A DNA stretch of 61,721 nucleotides from an uncultured Clostridia bacterium (GCA_934167175.1 CAKPKF010000010.1:1-61721), one strand, 5' to 3'; positions 45,110 through 54,362 are shown, counted from the first letter of the stretch. Notes: generated from the letters alone by a model not told the origin. Program-made: numbers and translations.

Positions 45110-46045
45110 TTATAAATTTCTCTTAATTTCGTTGATAATATCTTCTGCTGTTAATTCGAAAAATTTCATCAACTCTGTTGCTTTTCCAGATTTTCCAAAA
45201 CAATCTTTCACTCCCATTTTAGTAACTTTAGTTGGATATTCTTCACATAAAACTTCACACACAGCAGAACCTAATCCACCTATTATACTATGATCTTCTA
45301 TTGTTATTATTCTCTTAGTCTCTTTTGCTGATTTTATAATAATGTCTTTATCTATTGGTTTTATTGTATGCATATCTATAACCCTAATATGAATATTGCT
45401 TTTTTCCAATTCTTCTTGTGCTTTTATAGCCTCTGCTACAACAATTCCTGTTGCTATTACTGTAGCATCTGTTCCCTCTCCAATTTGTATTCCTTTACCA
45501 ATTTCAAATTTTTCTGTGCTTTCATATATTTCTGGGCTAGCTAACCTACATAAACGCACATATGTTGGATTATTTATTTTTGATATTTCTTCTATTAACC
45601 ATCTAGTTTGTCTATCATCAGATGGACTAAAAACCATCATATTGGGCAAACTTCGCATTAGACTAATATCTTCTAACATTTGATGTGTTGCCCCATCTTC
45701 ACCTACAGTTATTCCAGCATGGGTAGCACATATTTTTACATTTAGCTTTGGGTAACATATACTATTTCTTATTTGATCATAAGCCCTACCAGCCGCAAAA
45801 ACTGCAAAAGTACTTGCAAAAGGAATTTTTCCATAAGATGCTAATCCTGCTGATGTTCCTAATAAATCTTGTTCTGCAATTCCAATGTCAAAAAATCTTT
45901 GTGGAAATTTTTTTGCAAAAAGGTTAGTTTTTGTAGCTGTTGATAAATCTGCATCCAACACAACTACATTTTCGTTTTCTTCTCCTAATTTAGTAAGTGC
46001 TTCTCCATAACTTTGGCGAGTAGCTACCATTTTTTCTAAATTCAT
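45110..46045 (-). CDS. Transketolase, C-terminal subunit
   Basis: A 311-aa protein carrying the pyrimidine-binding and C-terminal domains of a split transketolase. Visible: DADLSTATKTNLFAKKFPQR, FDIGIAEQDLLGTSAGLA (the catalytic Glu for TPP activation) and GEDGATHQMLEDISLMRSLP. It works with the N-terminal subunit next to it in the pentose phosphate pathway. Its ATG overlaps the stop of the first subunit (TAATG). Split transketolases are common in Clostridia and Archaea. Confidence 0.93.
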   Translation of the reverse strand: MNLEKMVATRQSYGEALTKLGEENENVVVLDADLSTATKTNLFAKKFPQRFFDIGIAEQDLLGTSAGLASYGKIPFASTFAVFAAGRAYDQIRNSICYPKLNVKICATHAGITVGEDGATHQMLEDISLMRSLPNMMVFSPSDDRQTRWLIEEISKINNPTYVRLCRLASPEIYESTEKFEIGKGIQIGEGTDATVIATGIVVAEAIKAQEELEKSNIHIRVIDMHTIKPIDKDIIIKSAKETKRIITIEDHSIIGGLGSAVCEVLCEEYPTKVTKMGVKDCFGKSGKATELMKFFELTAEDIINEIKRNL

Positions 46046-46878
46046 TATTCTTCCCCTCCTTTTTTCAATTCTTCTATTGCCTTATTATACTCTTCATCAT
46101 TTGGTGCTTTTCCATGCCATCCTACTTGATTTTCCATAAATGAAACACCTTTTCCCTTTATAGTTTTTGCTATAATTACTGTTGGTCTTCCTTTTACCTG
46201 TTTTGCTTTGTTAAAACTATCTATTAACCTTTCTATATCATGACCATCTGTTTTTATTACATTGAAGCCAAAACTTTCAAATTTTTTGTCTATCGGATAT
46301 GATGGCATAACTTCTTCTATCGTTCCATCTATTTGTAAATTATTATTATCTACTATTACACATAAATTATCTAGTTTATATTTACTAGCAGTCATTGCAG
46401 CTTCCCATATTTGACCTTCTTCTATTTCGCCATCCCCTACTAAACAATATACTCTAATTCCAGCTTTATCTAATTTTGAAGCAATAGCCATTCCATTAGC
46501 TACTGATAACCCTTGTCCTAATGAACCTGATGTCATATCTACACCTTTTACTTTGTTCATATCTGGATGTCCTTGAAGATTACTATTTATATTTCTAAAT
46601 GTTTTTAATTCTTCTTTTTCAAAATATCCTCTATTTGCTAGAGTACTATATAATGCAGCAGATGCATGCCCTTTTGATAATACAAACCTGTCTCTTTCTT
46701 TCGCTTTTGGTTGCTCTGGATTAATATTCATTTGATTAAAATACAATACTGTTAAAATATCAACACAAGATAAAGCTCCTCCGGGATGTCCAGATTTAGC
46801 AGTATGTATTTGTTCTATAATGTCTATTCTAATATTATTTGCTATTTTTTTTAGTTCATCAATATTATTAAAATTCAC
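46045..46878 (-). CDS. Transketolase, N-terminal subunit
   Basis: A 277-aa protein with the TPP-diphosphate-binding domain: GHPGGALSCVDILTVLYFN, VLSKGHASAALYSTLANRGY, VDMTSGSLGQGLSVANGMA and the TPP/Mg motif GDGEIEEGQIWEAA ... NN. The start is the GTG at 46878 with AAGGAG about 10 nt upstream; another GTG at 46887 touches the ribosome binding site and is less likely. It is cotranscribed with the C-terminal subunit. Confidence 0.92.
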   Translation of the reverse strand: MNFNNIDELKKIANNIRIDIIEQIHTAKSGHPGGALSCVDILTVLYFNQMNINPEQPKAKERDRFVLSKGHASAALYSTLANRGYFEKEELKTFRNINSNLQGHPDMNKVKGVDMTSGSLGQGLSVANGMAIASKLDKAGIRVYCLVGDGEIEEGQIWEAAMTASKYKLDNLCVIVDNNNLQIDGTIEEVMPSYPIDKKFESFGFNVIKTDGHDIERLIDSFNKAKQVKGRPTVIIAKTIKGKGVSFMENQVGWHGKAPNDEEYNKAIEELKKGGEE

Positions 46879-46934
46879 AAAAATCACTCTCCTTAATTTT
46901 AATATACAACATTTTGATTTAAAACCCTACTAGG

Positions 46935-46971
46935 TTAAAAAATATAGCCAGCTATTATAATGCTGACTATA
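46935..46971 (-). terminator. Terminator after the histidine kinase gene
   Basis: TATAGTCAGC and GCTGGCTATA pair (one G-T) with a 9-nt A/T loop, followed by six T on the minus strand, a few nt past the kinase stop. Confidence 0.8.
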
Positions 46972-46977
46972 CTTTTA

Positions 46978-48483
46978 TTATAATCTCAAATCTAAATCGA
47001 AATAAAATTCTACACCGTTTTCTCTATTTATTACTCCATAATCATTTCCATAATTATTCATAATTGCTTTTACTATTGATAATCCTATACCTGTTCCACC
47101 ATCTTCTCTATTTCTTGATGCATCAACTTTATAAAATCTTTTCCATATTCTATTTAGATTTTCTTCATCAATGTTATTTCCTGTATTATATACGCTTATT
47201 CTAACTTTATTTTTTTCTATATTAGCTTTGGTTTGTATTATTATTGATTTTTCTCCATTTATTTCTTCTGCATGTTTTACTGCATTCGTAAAGTAATTTG
47301 TCACAACTTGCTCAATATAAAATTCATCTGCATATACGTAAATTGGCTCTTTGCTTTGAATTTCTACTTTTATTTTTTTCTCATCAGCCATCACTTGCGA
47401 CCTTCTAACTACTTCTTTAATTAATTCTACAATGTCAAATTTTTCATTATTGAATTCTCTTTTTCCGTATTCGAGTTTCATTAATTCCAATAATTGTTTT
47501 ACTAATTTGTCCATTTTATTTGATTCATCTAGAATAACTTCTGCATAAAATTTTCTGCTCTCTTCATCATTATTAACATTTTCTAATAATCCTTCACTAT
47601 ATCCTTGTATTAATGCTATTGGTGTTTTTAATTCGTGAGAAACATCTGATATAAATTGTTTTCTCATTTCATCAATTTTTGATTTTTCTTCTATATCTTT
47701 TTCAAGTTCTATATTTGTAATTTTTAATTGCCTTATAGTTCGCTCCAGTTTATCTGACATTATATTTATGCTCTTTCCAAGATTATTTATTTCATCATCA
47801 GCATCTTTTATTCTATACTTATGACTAAAGTCCAGCCTAGACATTTTTTGAGCTATGTTATTTAGCTCAAGAATTGGCTCTGTGAATTTTTTTGATATAA
47901 ACATCACTACAATAGCTCCCATAAGAATTGCAAATCCACCTATTAAATATAAGAAATTATTTGATATCTTTACACTTTCTTTTATTGATGTAATTGGTGT
48001 TCGTATATATAAGTAATAACCATTGTCTAGCATTGCCGACATTAATATGAAATTTAGTCCATTTTTTCTATCAGATGATTTTTTTATTATCATTTTGTCG
48101 CTTGTGTATATTACATCCGTTGATTTTCCAAGCTTATTTTCAAGTGATTGGTCTCTGTCTTTCAGTGATGATATAAAATCTCTATTCGAAGAATAAATAC
48201 TTATGTTATTATCAGTTTTTATTAGTATATCAAAATTGTTTTTTATAGAAACTTTTTCTAATTGTAATTCCATGTTTTCCTCATTATTTAAAGAAGTATT
48301 GTAGTATGCATTTATTTCATCATATGTATCGATTAGTGTTTTTTCTTTTGAGTATATATAAAAACTTTCTAATACAACATTGTTTAATAAAATAAGGAAA
48401 ACTATTATTATAACAACCATTATACTTAGTGTGAAAAATAATTTCATTCTAACAGATTTTAAACTACATTTTATCTTTTTCAT
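46978..48483 (-). CDS. Sensor histidine kinase (HAMP, HisKA)
   Basis: A 501-aa membrane kinase. TM1 (~13-33), an extracellular sensor domain of ~135 residues, TM2 (~172-194), a HAMP domain (SKKFTEPILELNNIAQKMSR), HisKA with the phospho-acceptor His in FISDVSHELKTPIALI, and an HATPase domain with N-box NYFTNAVKHAEE and G-box DGGTGIGLSIVKAI. All catalytic residues are present. It follows the response regulator by 34 nt. The only good AGGAGG lies 18 nt before the ATG, too far for efficient initiation. The signal is unknown. Confidence 0.92.
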   Translation of the reverse strand: MKKIKCSLKSVRMKLFFTLSIMVVIIIVFLILLNNVVLESFYIYSKEKTLIDTYDEINAYYNTSLNNEENMELQLEKVSIKNNFDILIKTDNNISIYSSNRDFISSLKDRDQSLENKLGKSTDVIYTSDKMIIKKSSDRKNGLNFILMSAMLDNGYYLYIRTPITSIKESVKISNNFLYLIGGFAILMGAIVVMFISKKFTEPILELNNIAQKMSRLDFSHKYRIKDADDEINNLGKSINIMSDKLERTIRQLKITNIELEKDIEEKSKIDEMRKQFISDVSHELKTPIALIQGYSEGLLENVNNDEESRKFYAEVILDESNKMDKLVKQLLELMKLEYGKREFNNEKFDIVELIKEVVRRSQVMADEKKIKVEIQSKEPIYVYADEFYIEQVVTNYFTNAVKHAEEINGEKSIIIQTKANIEKNKVRISVYNTGNNIDEENLNRIWKRFYKVDASRNREDGGTGIGLSIVKAIMNNYGNDYGVINRENGVEFYFDLDLRL

Positions 48484-48517
48484 TTTTATCTTTTTACAAT
48501 ATTCCTCCTATAATAAT

Positions 48518-49195
48518 TTATTTTACTTCAAATTTATATCCCACGCCTCGCATTGTTTTTATGTATTTTCCTTTTTTTCCTAATTTATGTCTAATTTTCT
48601 TTATATGACTATCTATTGTTCTAGAATCACCATAATAATCATAATTCCATACGTTATTTAGAATTTTATCTCTAGACAATGCTATGTTTTCATTGTCTAC
48701 TAAATATTTTAGTAATTCGTATTCTCTTAAGCTTAACTCAATAAGTTTATCATCTATCTTCACAGTTCTTCCTTCTGGGTCAATAATAATTCCACCGTAA
48801 TCTTTTACTTCGTTTTTATCTCCTTCTACTCTTTTTAATATTGCTTCTACTCTTGCTACTAATATTTTAGGACTAAATGGTTTGGAAATATATTCATCAA
48901 CACCTAGTTCAAAACCAAATAATTCGTCTTGTTCTTCTCCTCTTGCTGTAAGCATTACTATTGGTACTTTTGATGTTTGTCTTATTTGTCTTACAACTGA
49001 CCATCCATCTAATTTAGGCATCATTACATCTAATAATATTAATTTTATTTCATTTTGTTTTTGTTCAAATACTTCTAGTGCTTCTTCTCCATCTGCAGCT
49101 TCTAAAATTTTATATCCACTATGAAGTAAAAAATCTTTTATTAATTTTCTCATTCTTGATTCATCATCTACAACTAATATTGATATATCATTCAT
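48518..49195 (-). CDS. OmpR/PhoB-family response regulator
   Basis: A 225-aa regulator. The receiver domain has the acidic pair VVDDESRM, the phospho-acceptor Asp in LILLDVMMPKLDGW, the Thr in VMLTARGEE and the Lys in YISKPFSPKI. The C-terminal winged helix ends DSHIKKIRHKLGKKGKYIKT, typical for the OmpR class. GGAGGGAA precedes the ATG. It is the first gene of a two-component operon. Confidence 0.94.
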   Translation of the reverse strand: MNDISILVVDDESRMRKLIKDFLLHSGYKILEAADGEEALEVFEQKQNEIKLILLDVMMPKLDGWSVVRQIRQTSKVPIVMLTARGEEQDELFGFELGVDEYISKPFSPKILVARVEAILKRVEGDKNEVKDYGGIIIDPEGRTVKIDDKLIELSLREYELLKYLVDNENIALSRDKILNNVWNYDYYGDSRTIDSHIKKIRHKLGKKGKYIKTMRGVGYKFEVK

Positions 49196-49329
49196 TTTTT
49201 CTCATTCCCTCCTAGATATTTATTTTTTTATTATACCTACAATTTATGTCTATTTTGTGAATTTGAATTAAAGTGTTTAATGATTTTGTTATTTCAATTT
49301 GAGCACAACAAAAACACATAGCAATTTTT

Positions 49330-49362
49330 CAAATAAGAGCGAACTAGGTTCGCTCTTATTTG
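49330..49362. terminator. Strong hairpin after the 208-aa membrane protein gene
   Basis: CAAATAAGAGCGAAC and GTTCGCTCTTATTTG form a 15-bp stem with a tiny loop. The better T-run is on the plus strand, though the genes here are on minus. It lies 10 nt past the stop at 49373 and probably ends that operon, and may block antisense transcription. Confidence 0.65.
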
Positions 49363-49372
49363 TTTTTTATTT

Positions 49373-49999
49373 TTATTTTACTCTATACACTAATTCACAA
49401 TTTATTTTTTCACCATTTCTATATATATTCATATCATATGTTTTTCCATCTTTTTCATATGTTTTACTATATAATCTATTATCTAAATATATGCTTTCTG
49501 ATAATGGTATTTCAACTTTTTGGATTGATTCTCCATACAATATTTCGCTTTTGGCTTTATCATCTGGCTTTAAGTTTATATAACTTTTACACATTTCTTC
49601 AAAATCTCTTAATATTTCTTCTATTTGCATATTTGTATCTTCATATTTGTCTAGCTTATATTCTGTTTGATATATGTTTAGCTTTTCTTGTTCTCCTCTT
49701 ATATATATCATTTTCCCTTTTATTTCTTCAAATTTTACATTTGCTTTTAATTCATAATTTTCATTACCTACTATATATTTTGTTGCAACTTGCACATTTT
49801 GTTTTTTTTCTGTTTTATACTGACTTTTTTCTATATCATCTATTTCCATCACTTGATTTATTTCCAATGTTTCTACTTTTTCTGTTGTTCCTACCTCTTC
49901 TTTTTTCTCCCCACTTTTGCTAAATATTATCACTAACGAAACTACAACAATTACTATAACTGCTAATATTACCCAAATTCTTTTACTACCATTATACAT
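49373..49999 (-). CDS. Membrane-anchored hypothetical protein (208 aa)
   Basis: One N-terminal helix (IWVILAVIVIVVVSLVIIF) followed by an acidic linker and a beta-rich external domain (YIVGNENYELKANVKFEEIK, later LYSKTYEKDGKTYDMNIYRN). I do not recognise a family. It lies 24 nt downstream of the DUF285 pilin-like adhesin and is probably cotranscribed, so it may assist that surface protein. Confidence 0.65.
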   Translation of the reverse strand: MYNGSKRIWVILAVIVIVVVSLVIIFSKSGEKKEEVGTTEKVETLEINQVMEIDDIEKSQYKTEKKQNVQVATKYIVGNENYELKANVKFEEIKGKMIYIRGEQEKLNIYQTEYKLDKYEDTNMQIEEILRDFEEMCKSYINLKPDDKAKSEILYGESIQKVEIPLSESIYLDNRLYSKTYEKDGKTYDMNIYRNGEKINCELVYRVK

Positions 50000-50023
50000 T
50001 TGGCTACACCTCTTTCTTTTATT

Positions 50024-52042
50024 TTAGCTTACTAACTCTATATTTTCATCTGTAATATTTGTGAACTTTTCCTTTAACCATGTTGCTGTATCACTGTTTG
50101 TTTTTATTTTTATATTACTTGATACTGAAGAAAACATGTTTGTCCAACTAGTTACTTTAGTTGTATTAAAATTACTAATATTTATATTTTCTAAATTCCA
50201 ACAACTATCAAACATTCCTGACATATTAGTTACATTGCTTGTATCCATGCTACTTAAATCTATGTTCTTTATGTTGTAGCTATATTTAAACATTTTTGCC
50301 ATGTTAGTTACATTTTTCGTATCAATATTTCCTAATTTCACATCTGTTAGATTAGAACAATATGAAAGAATCTCATCCATTCTTGTTACTTTTCCAGTAT
50401 CTAACTCACTTAAATCTATACTTTTTAAACTAGTACAACTATTAAACATGCTTCCCATACTTTTAACATTTTTTGTATTCATATTACTCAAGTCTATTTT
50501 TTCTAAACTACCACAAAAAGCAAACATATCATGCATATCTACTACATTTCCTGTATCTAATTTATTTATATCTACATTTTTAATTTTTTTACAACCATAA
50601 AACATACTAGACATTCCTGTAACATTACTCGTATCAATATTACCCAAATTTATACTTTCTAAATTTTCGCAGTAATAAAACATAATATTCATGCTTGTTA
50701 CATTGCTTGTATTAAATGTGCTTATGTCTATATTAGTAATTTTTTTACAATATGAAAACATATTATTCATGCTTGTTACATTGCTTGTATTAAATGTGCT
50801 TACATCTAATCTTGCTAGGTTTGCACACCACGAGAACATACTATTCATATTGATTACATTATTTGTTTCAAAACTATTTATATTTAAATTATTTAAATTC
50901 TTACAGAAATAGAACATACTATCCATATTAGTTACATTACTTGTATTAAAATTATTCAAATTTAGATTTTCAACTTTTTCACATTCCCTAAACATATAAC
51001 TCATATTCGTAACTAAATCAGTTTCTAAATTCTCTAGTCCGTAAAATACTGTTGTATCATCTCCGTTATATCCTATGTAACTAAACAAATAGCTTGAATT
51101 GCTGTTTGCTACTACTCCACCTTCTCCTGCTATTGTCACTTCATAATATCCATCACTGTCTTTATCTTCATACCATGCTAAATATTTTCCACTCTTATTT
51201 TCTGACACATCCCAGCAATTTTCATCAGATACTGCGTGTCCTTCTATCGAATTTCCTATTGTTACACTTTCTACTTTATTTCTTTTTATTGTTCCACCTA
51301 AAAATGCTGATGATGAACTTGTTTCACCTGAGCTTCTTACTATTGTTGTATGGTCTTTTATTGCATATGGTCCATATTTTTTCTCTACTTCTTTTTCTCC
51401 TATTATTGCTTTTAACCATAAATAATAGTTTCCTTCTTCTGTATCATTACTTGCTATTTTCGCTGTTTTATTTTTAGCATTTCCTGTTAACTGTGCTTTT
51501 ATATATTTATTGTCTTCTGGTTTTGTGTTTTCGTTATTGCTCCATGCATACACTAATGTTATATCATCATTTTCCATGCTTATTGCTGTTTTTACTGTTA
51601 CATTTACTTTTTGTACTAATTCTGGTGTTGTATTTTCTGTTGGGTCTGCTTCTATTGTTGTTTTTCCTACTACTTCCTCTTCTTTTCCTAGATATTCTAC
51701 TTTTCCATTCTCATCTATCTCGTATGTATATCCTTGTATTATTACTATTATTGGAAATTCATTTCCTATAATCTTTGCTTCTGGATAGTCTTCCATTATA
51801 TTATTTTTTAGTTTTTGTACATCTAAAGTTGCATCATCATCATAACTTCTTGCTACTTCCATTTGCAAACTTTCTCTTATTCCTTCTCGTGTTGATATTC
51901 TTCCTGCTAGCTTTGATTTTTCAATTATTCCATTTTCTCCTATTACTAAATTTAATGATATTCCTGCTAGAATTAGTAATATTATTACTGTTATTATCAA
52001 TGCTATCAACGTTATTCCTTTTGCATTCTTTAATTTTTTCAT
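50024..52042 (-). CDS. Pilin-like surface protein with twelve DUF285 (BspA-like) repeats
   Basis: A 672-aa protein. The class III signal is MKKLKNAKG|ITLIALIITVIILLILAG followed by LVIGENGIIEKSK, very like the pilin-like gene at 7171. Residues ~150-230 form a beta domain, and from ~355 to ~640 there are twelve ~24-residue units of the form MxxMFxxCxxLxxLDLSxFN-TSNVT (seen as NMDSMF, NMNSMF, SMNNMF, SMNIMF, GMSSMF, DMHDMF, SMGSMF and others). DUF285 is a BspA/LRR-like repeat found in surface adhesins and lipoproteins of gut bacteria and mycoplasmas. Ala replaces pilin Glu5. The likely role is surface adhesion. The promoter lies at 52153-52181. Confidence 0.85.
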   Translation of the reverse strand: MKKLKNAKGITLIALIITVIILLILAGISLNLVIGENGIIEKSKLAGRISTREGIRESLQMEVARSYDDDATLDVQKLKNNIMEDYPEAKIIGNEFPIIVIIQGYTYEIDENGKVEYLGKEEEVVGKTTIEADPTENTTPELVQKVNVTVKTAISMENDDITLVYAWSNNENTKPEDNKYIKAQLTGNAKNKTAKIASNDTEEGNYYLWLKAIIGEKEVEKKYGPYAIKDHTTIVRSSGETSSSSAFLGGTIKRNKVESVTIGNSIEGHAVSDENCWDVSENKSGKYLAWYEDKDSDGYYEVTIAGEGGVVANSNSSYLFSYIGYNGDDTTVFYGLENLETDLVTNMSYMFRECEKVENLNLNNFNTSNVTNMDSMFYFCKNLNNLNINSFETNNVINMNSMFSWCANLARLDVSTFNTSNVTSMNNMFSYCKKITNIDISTFNTSNVTSMNIMFYYCENLESINLGNIDTSNVTGMSSMFYGCKKIKNVDINKLDTGNVVDMHDMFAFCGSLEKIDLSNMNTKNVKSMGSMFNSCTSLKSIDLSELDTGKVTRMDEILSYCSNLTDVKLGNIDTKNVTNMAKMFKYSYNIKNIDLSSMDTSNVTNMSGMFDSCWNLENINISNFNTTKVTSWTNMFSSVSSNIKIKTNSDTATWLKEKFTNITDENIELVS

Positions 52043-52152
52043 TTGTTTTCCCCTTTTCTATTTTTTGTAACATAAATTAATTTTATATACATGTAAGAAT
52101 ATTATTCCCATATACAATATTAATTTTGTCTTTGTTTATTATTTATGCTTTG

Positions 52153-52181
52153 ATTTTATATTAACGTTTTTTCTTAGTCAA
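52153..52181 (-). promoter_or_regulatory. Promoter of the DUF285 pilin-like gene
   Basis: TTGACT (52176-52181), a 17-nt spacer and TAAAAT (52153-52158) on the minus strand. The hexamers are identical to those of the GLUG pilin-like gene. The untranslated leader would be about 100 nt. Confidence 0.45.
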
Positions 52182-52222
52182 TATTTTTATTAATTTTAAT
52201 GTAGTCAATATAACTACGCATA

Positions 52223-52252
52223 AAAAAACGACTCAATAATGAGTCGTTTTTT
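52223..52252 (-). terminator. Terminator of the ylxM-rplS operon
   Basis: AAAAAACGACTCA and TGAGTCGTTTTTT form a perfect stem with a 4-nt loop and a T-run, just past the rplS stop. Confidence 0.9.
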
Positions 52253-52260
52253 ACTTTTTA

Positions 52261-52785
52261 TTATTCTTTTACATCTTCTACTTTTTCTTCTTTAACTGTA
52301 TCTACAACTTCTTGTTTTACTGTTTCTACAGTTTCTACTGCTGGTGCTTCTTCTGGAGCTGAAGCTACTTCTTCAACTTTTGCTTCTACTGGTTCTTCAA
52401 CCTTTTCTTCTTTTAAAGTAATTTCTTTAGTCTCAATTCTTGCACCTATTTTTTCTTTAGTCTTAGCAGCTTTACCTACTCTATCTCTTAAGTAGTATAG
52501 TTTAGCACGTCTTGCTTTACCTACTCTTACTACCTCAACTTTTTCTACCATTGGTGAATGTACTAAAAATGTTTTTTCTACACCTACACCATAAGATAAT
52601 CTTCTAACTGTAAATGTAGCATTTAATCCACCACCTTGTTTTTTGATTATAATTCCTTCAAATACTTGGATTCTTTCTCTATTTCCTTCTTTTACTCTAA
52701 CATGAACTCTTACTGTGTTACCAACATTTAGTACTGGTATTTTATTTTTTAACTGTTCATGTTCTATAGATTTTATTATATCCAT
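52261..52785 (-). CDS. rplS: 50S ribosomal protein bL19 with an acidic C-terminal extension
   Basis: The first ~115 residues are a normal bL19 (VGNTVRVHVRVKEGNRERIQ, FEGIIIKKQGGGLNATFTVR, GVGVEKTFLVHSP, RRAKLYYLRDRVGKAAKTKE). About 60 further residues are Glu/Val/Ala-rich (VEEPVEAKVEEVASAPEEAP and onward), which bL19 proteins usually lack. The extension is in frame with no break and ends at the operon terminator. AAGGAGG precedes the ATG. Confidence 0.95.
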   Translation of the reverse strand: MDIIKSIEHEQLKNKIPVLNVGNTVRVHVRVKEGNRERIQVFEGIIIKKQGGGLNATFTVRRLSYGVGVEKTFLVHSPMVEKVEVVRVGKARRAKLYYLRDRVGKAAKTKEKIGARIETKEITLKEEKVEEPVEAKVEEVASAPEEAPAVETVETVKQEVVDTVKEEKVEDVKE

Positions 52786-52830
52786 ATCTTAAATTTTCCT
52801 CCTTCTTTAAAATTTAGGATTTTCCCTATT

Positions 52831-53559
52831 TTACAATTCAACATCCTTATTTTTTATATCTTCTAATATATTTTTATCCTCATTTGTTAATTCAAGTTTT
52901 TCTAATAATTTAGGTCTTTTTTTATATGTAGTTTTAATAGATTGCTCTTTTCTCCATTTTCTTATATTTTCATGATGTCCTGATAATAGTACTTCTGGAA
53001 CTTTTTTTTCTAAAAACACCTCTGGTCTAGTGTATTGTGGATATTCTAATAAACCATTTGAAAATGATTCTTCTTCAGTTGATTCTTTATTTATAACACC
53101 ATTTACATATCTTGAAACAGCATCTATAAGAACCATTGCTGGTAATTCTCCACCAGTTAACACATAGTCTCCTATCGATATTTCTTCATCTACAATTTCA
53201 TCTAATACCCTTTGGTCAATCCCTTCGTAATGTCCACATAATAATATTAAATGTTCTTCGGAACTTAATTCTTGTACTTTTTTTTGATTTAAAACTTTTC
53301 CTTGTGGACTTAAATATATAACCTTTGCTTTATGGGTCACTATTGATTTATAAGCATCATATACTACATCTGGTTTCATAACCATTCCAGCTCCACCACC
53401 ATATGGAGTATCATCTACTTTTTTATGTTTATCTTTTGAAAATTCTCTAATATCCACTAAATTTATAGATATTAAATCTTTTTTCACTGCTCTACCTATT
53501 ATACTTTGGTTAATATACTCAAACATTTCTGGGAAAAGTGTCAGTACATCAAATTTCAT
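52831..53559 (-). CDS. trmD: tRNA (guanine-N1)-methyltransferase TrmD
   Basis: Methylates G37 of tRNAs. A 242-aa SPOUT enzyme: FDVLTLFPEMFEYINQSIIG, the knot motifs LLCGHYEGIDQRVLDE and SIGDYVLTGGELPAMVLIDA, and PQYTRPEVF near the C-terminal domain. TTGGAGG lies just before the ATG. It lies 11 nt past rimM in the ribosomal operon. Confidence 0.95.
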   Translation of the reverse strand: MKFDVLTLFPEMFEYINQSIIGRAVKKDLISINLVDIREFSKDKHKKVDDTPYGGGAGMVMKPDVVYDAYKSIVTHKAKVIYLSPQGKVLNQKKVQELSSEEHLILLCGHYEGIDQRVLDEIVDEEISIGDYVLTGGELPAMVLIDAVSRYVNGVINKESTEEESFSNGLLEYPQYTRPEVFLEKKVPEVLLSGHHENIRKWRKEQSIKTTYKKRPKLLEKLELTNEDKNILEDIKNKDVEL

Positions 53560-53570
53560 ATTTCCTCCAA

Positions 53571-54077
53571 TTATATTAAACCTTCTATTAATTCTACAGT
53601 TATTTTTTGTGCATCTAGATTTATTTCTTTTATAACACTTTCTATTGCAGGTAGTAAAATCTGTTTTCCTAGTTCATCTTTAACAACATACACATCATTA
53701 CTTCCTGTGCTAAATATATCCTGAACTTTTCCTAAAAGTTCTCCATCCACTGTTACTACTTCTAAGCCAATCAAATCAACTATATAATAAGTATCTTCTG
53801 GTAATTGTTCATTATCACTTCTATTTATTCTAATGTAACAATTTTTATACTTTTCAGCTTCGTTGATATCATCTATTCCCTTTAGTTTTAATAACACTGT
53901 ATTTTTGCTATATTTAACTTCTTCTATTTCATACTTTGTTAAAGTGCCTTTTTTATTAATTTCAATTGTTTTTAATTTTTCAAATTTTCTCATATCATCT
54001 GTATAAGGAACTACTTTTAAAAAGCCCTTTATACCATACGTATTTACAATTTGTCCAATTTCAAAATATTCTTGCAT
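53571..54077 (-). CDS. rimM: 16S rRNA processing protein RimM
   Basis: A 168-aa 30S maturation factor that binds uS19. The N-terminal domain begins FEIGQIVNTYGIKGFLKVVP and the PRC-barrel domain shows YYIVDLIGLEVVT, GELLGKVQDIFSTGSNDVYVV and ILLPAIESVIKEI. The length is normal. It sits between khpA and trmD. Confidence 0.94.
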   Translation of the reverse strand: MQEYFEIGQIVNTYGIKGFLKVVPYTDDMRKFEKLKTIEINKKGTLTKYEIEEVKYSKNTVLLKLKGIDDINEAEKYKNCYIRINRSDNEQLPEDTYYIVDLIGLEVVTVDGELLGKVQDIFSTGSNDVYVVKDELGKQILLPAIESVIKEINLDAQKITVELIEGLI

Positions 54078-54092
54078 TTATTTTCACCTAAA

Positions 54093-54323
54093 TTATCCAA
54101 TAAATTCTATTGTAACTCTTTTTTGTTCTTTTGAAGCAATAGCTTTTACAACTGTTCTTATTGATTTAGCAACTCTTCCTTGTTTTCCTATTATTTTTCC
54201 CATATCGTTTTCTGCAACTTTTACTTCGAAAACAACTGATTTTTCACCTTCTAGTTCATTTATTACTACTGCATCTTTGTTGTCTACTAAACTTTTTATG
54301 ATTAATTCTAAAATATCTTTCAT
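54093..54323 (-). CDS. khpA: KH-domain RNA-binding protein KhpA
   Basis: A 76-aa protein made of one KH domain with the RNA-binding loop DMGKIIGKQGRVAKSIRTVV (GxxG as GKQG). KhpA partners KhpB/Jag and binds RNAs affecting division. It is placed between rpsP and rimM as is standard. Confidence 0.93.
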   Translation of the reverse strand: MKDILELIIKSLVDNKDAVVINELEGEKSVVFEVKVAENDMGKIIGKQGRVAKSIRTVVKAIASKEQKRVTIEFIG

Positions 54324-54362
54324 AATTTCCTCCTATTTTCGCTTTTCCATTGTATTGTTTTT

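Noticed and set aside
49360..49923. 187-aa Leu/Phe-rich plus-strand ORF
   Set aside because: It is antisense to the 208-aa membrane protein gene; the hydrophobic look comes from reading A/G-rich codons of Lys and Glu backwards.
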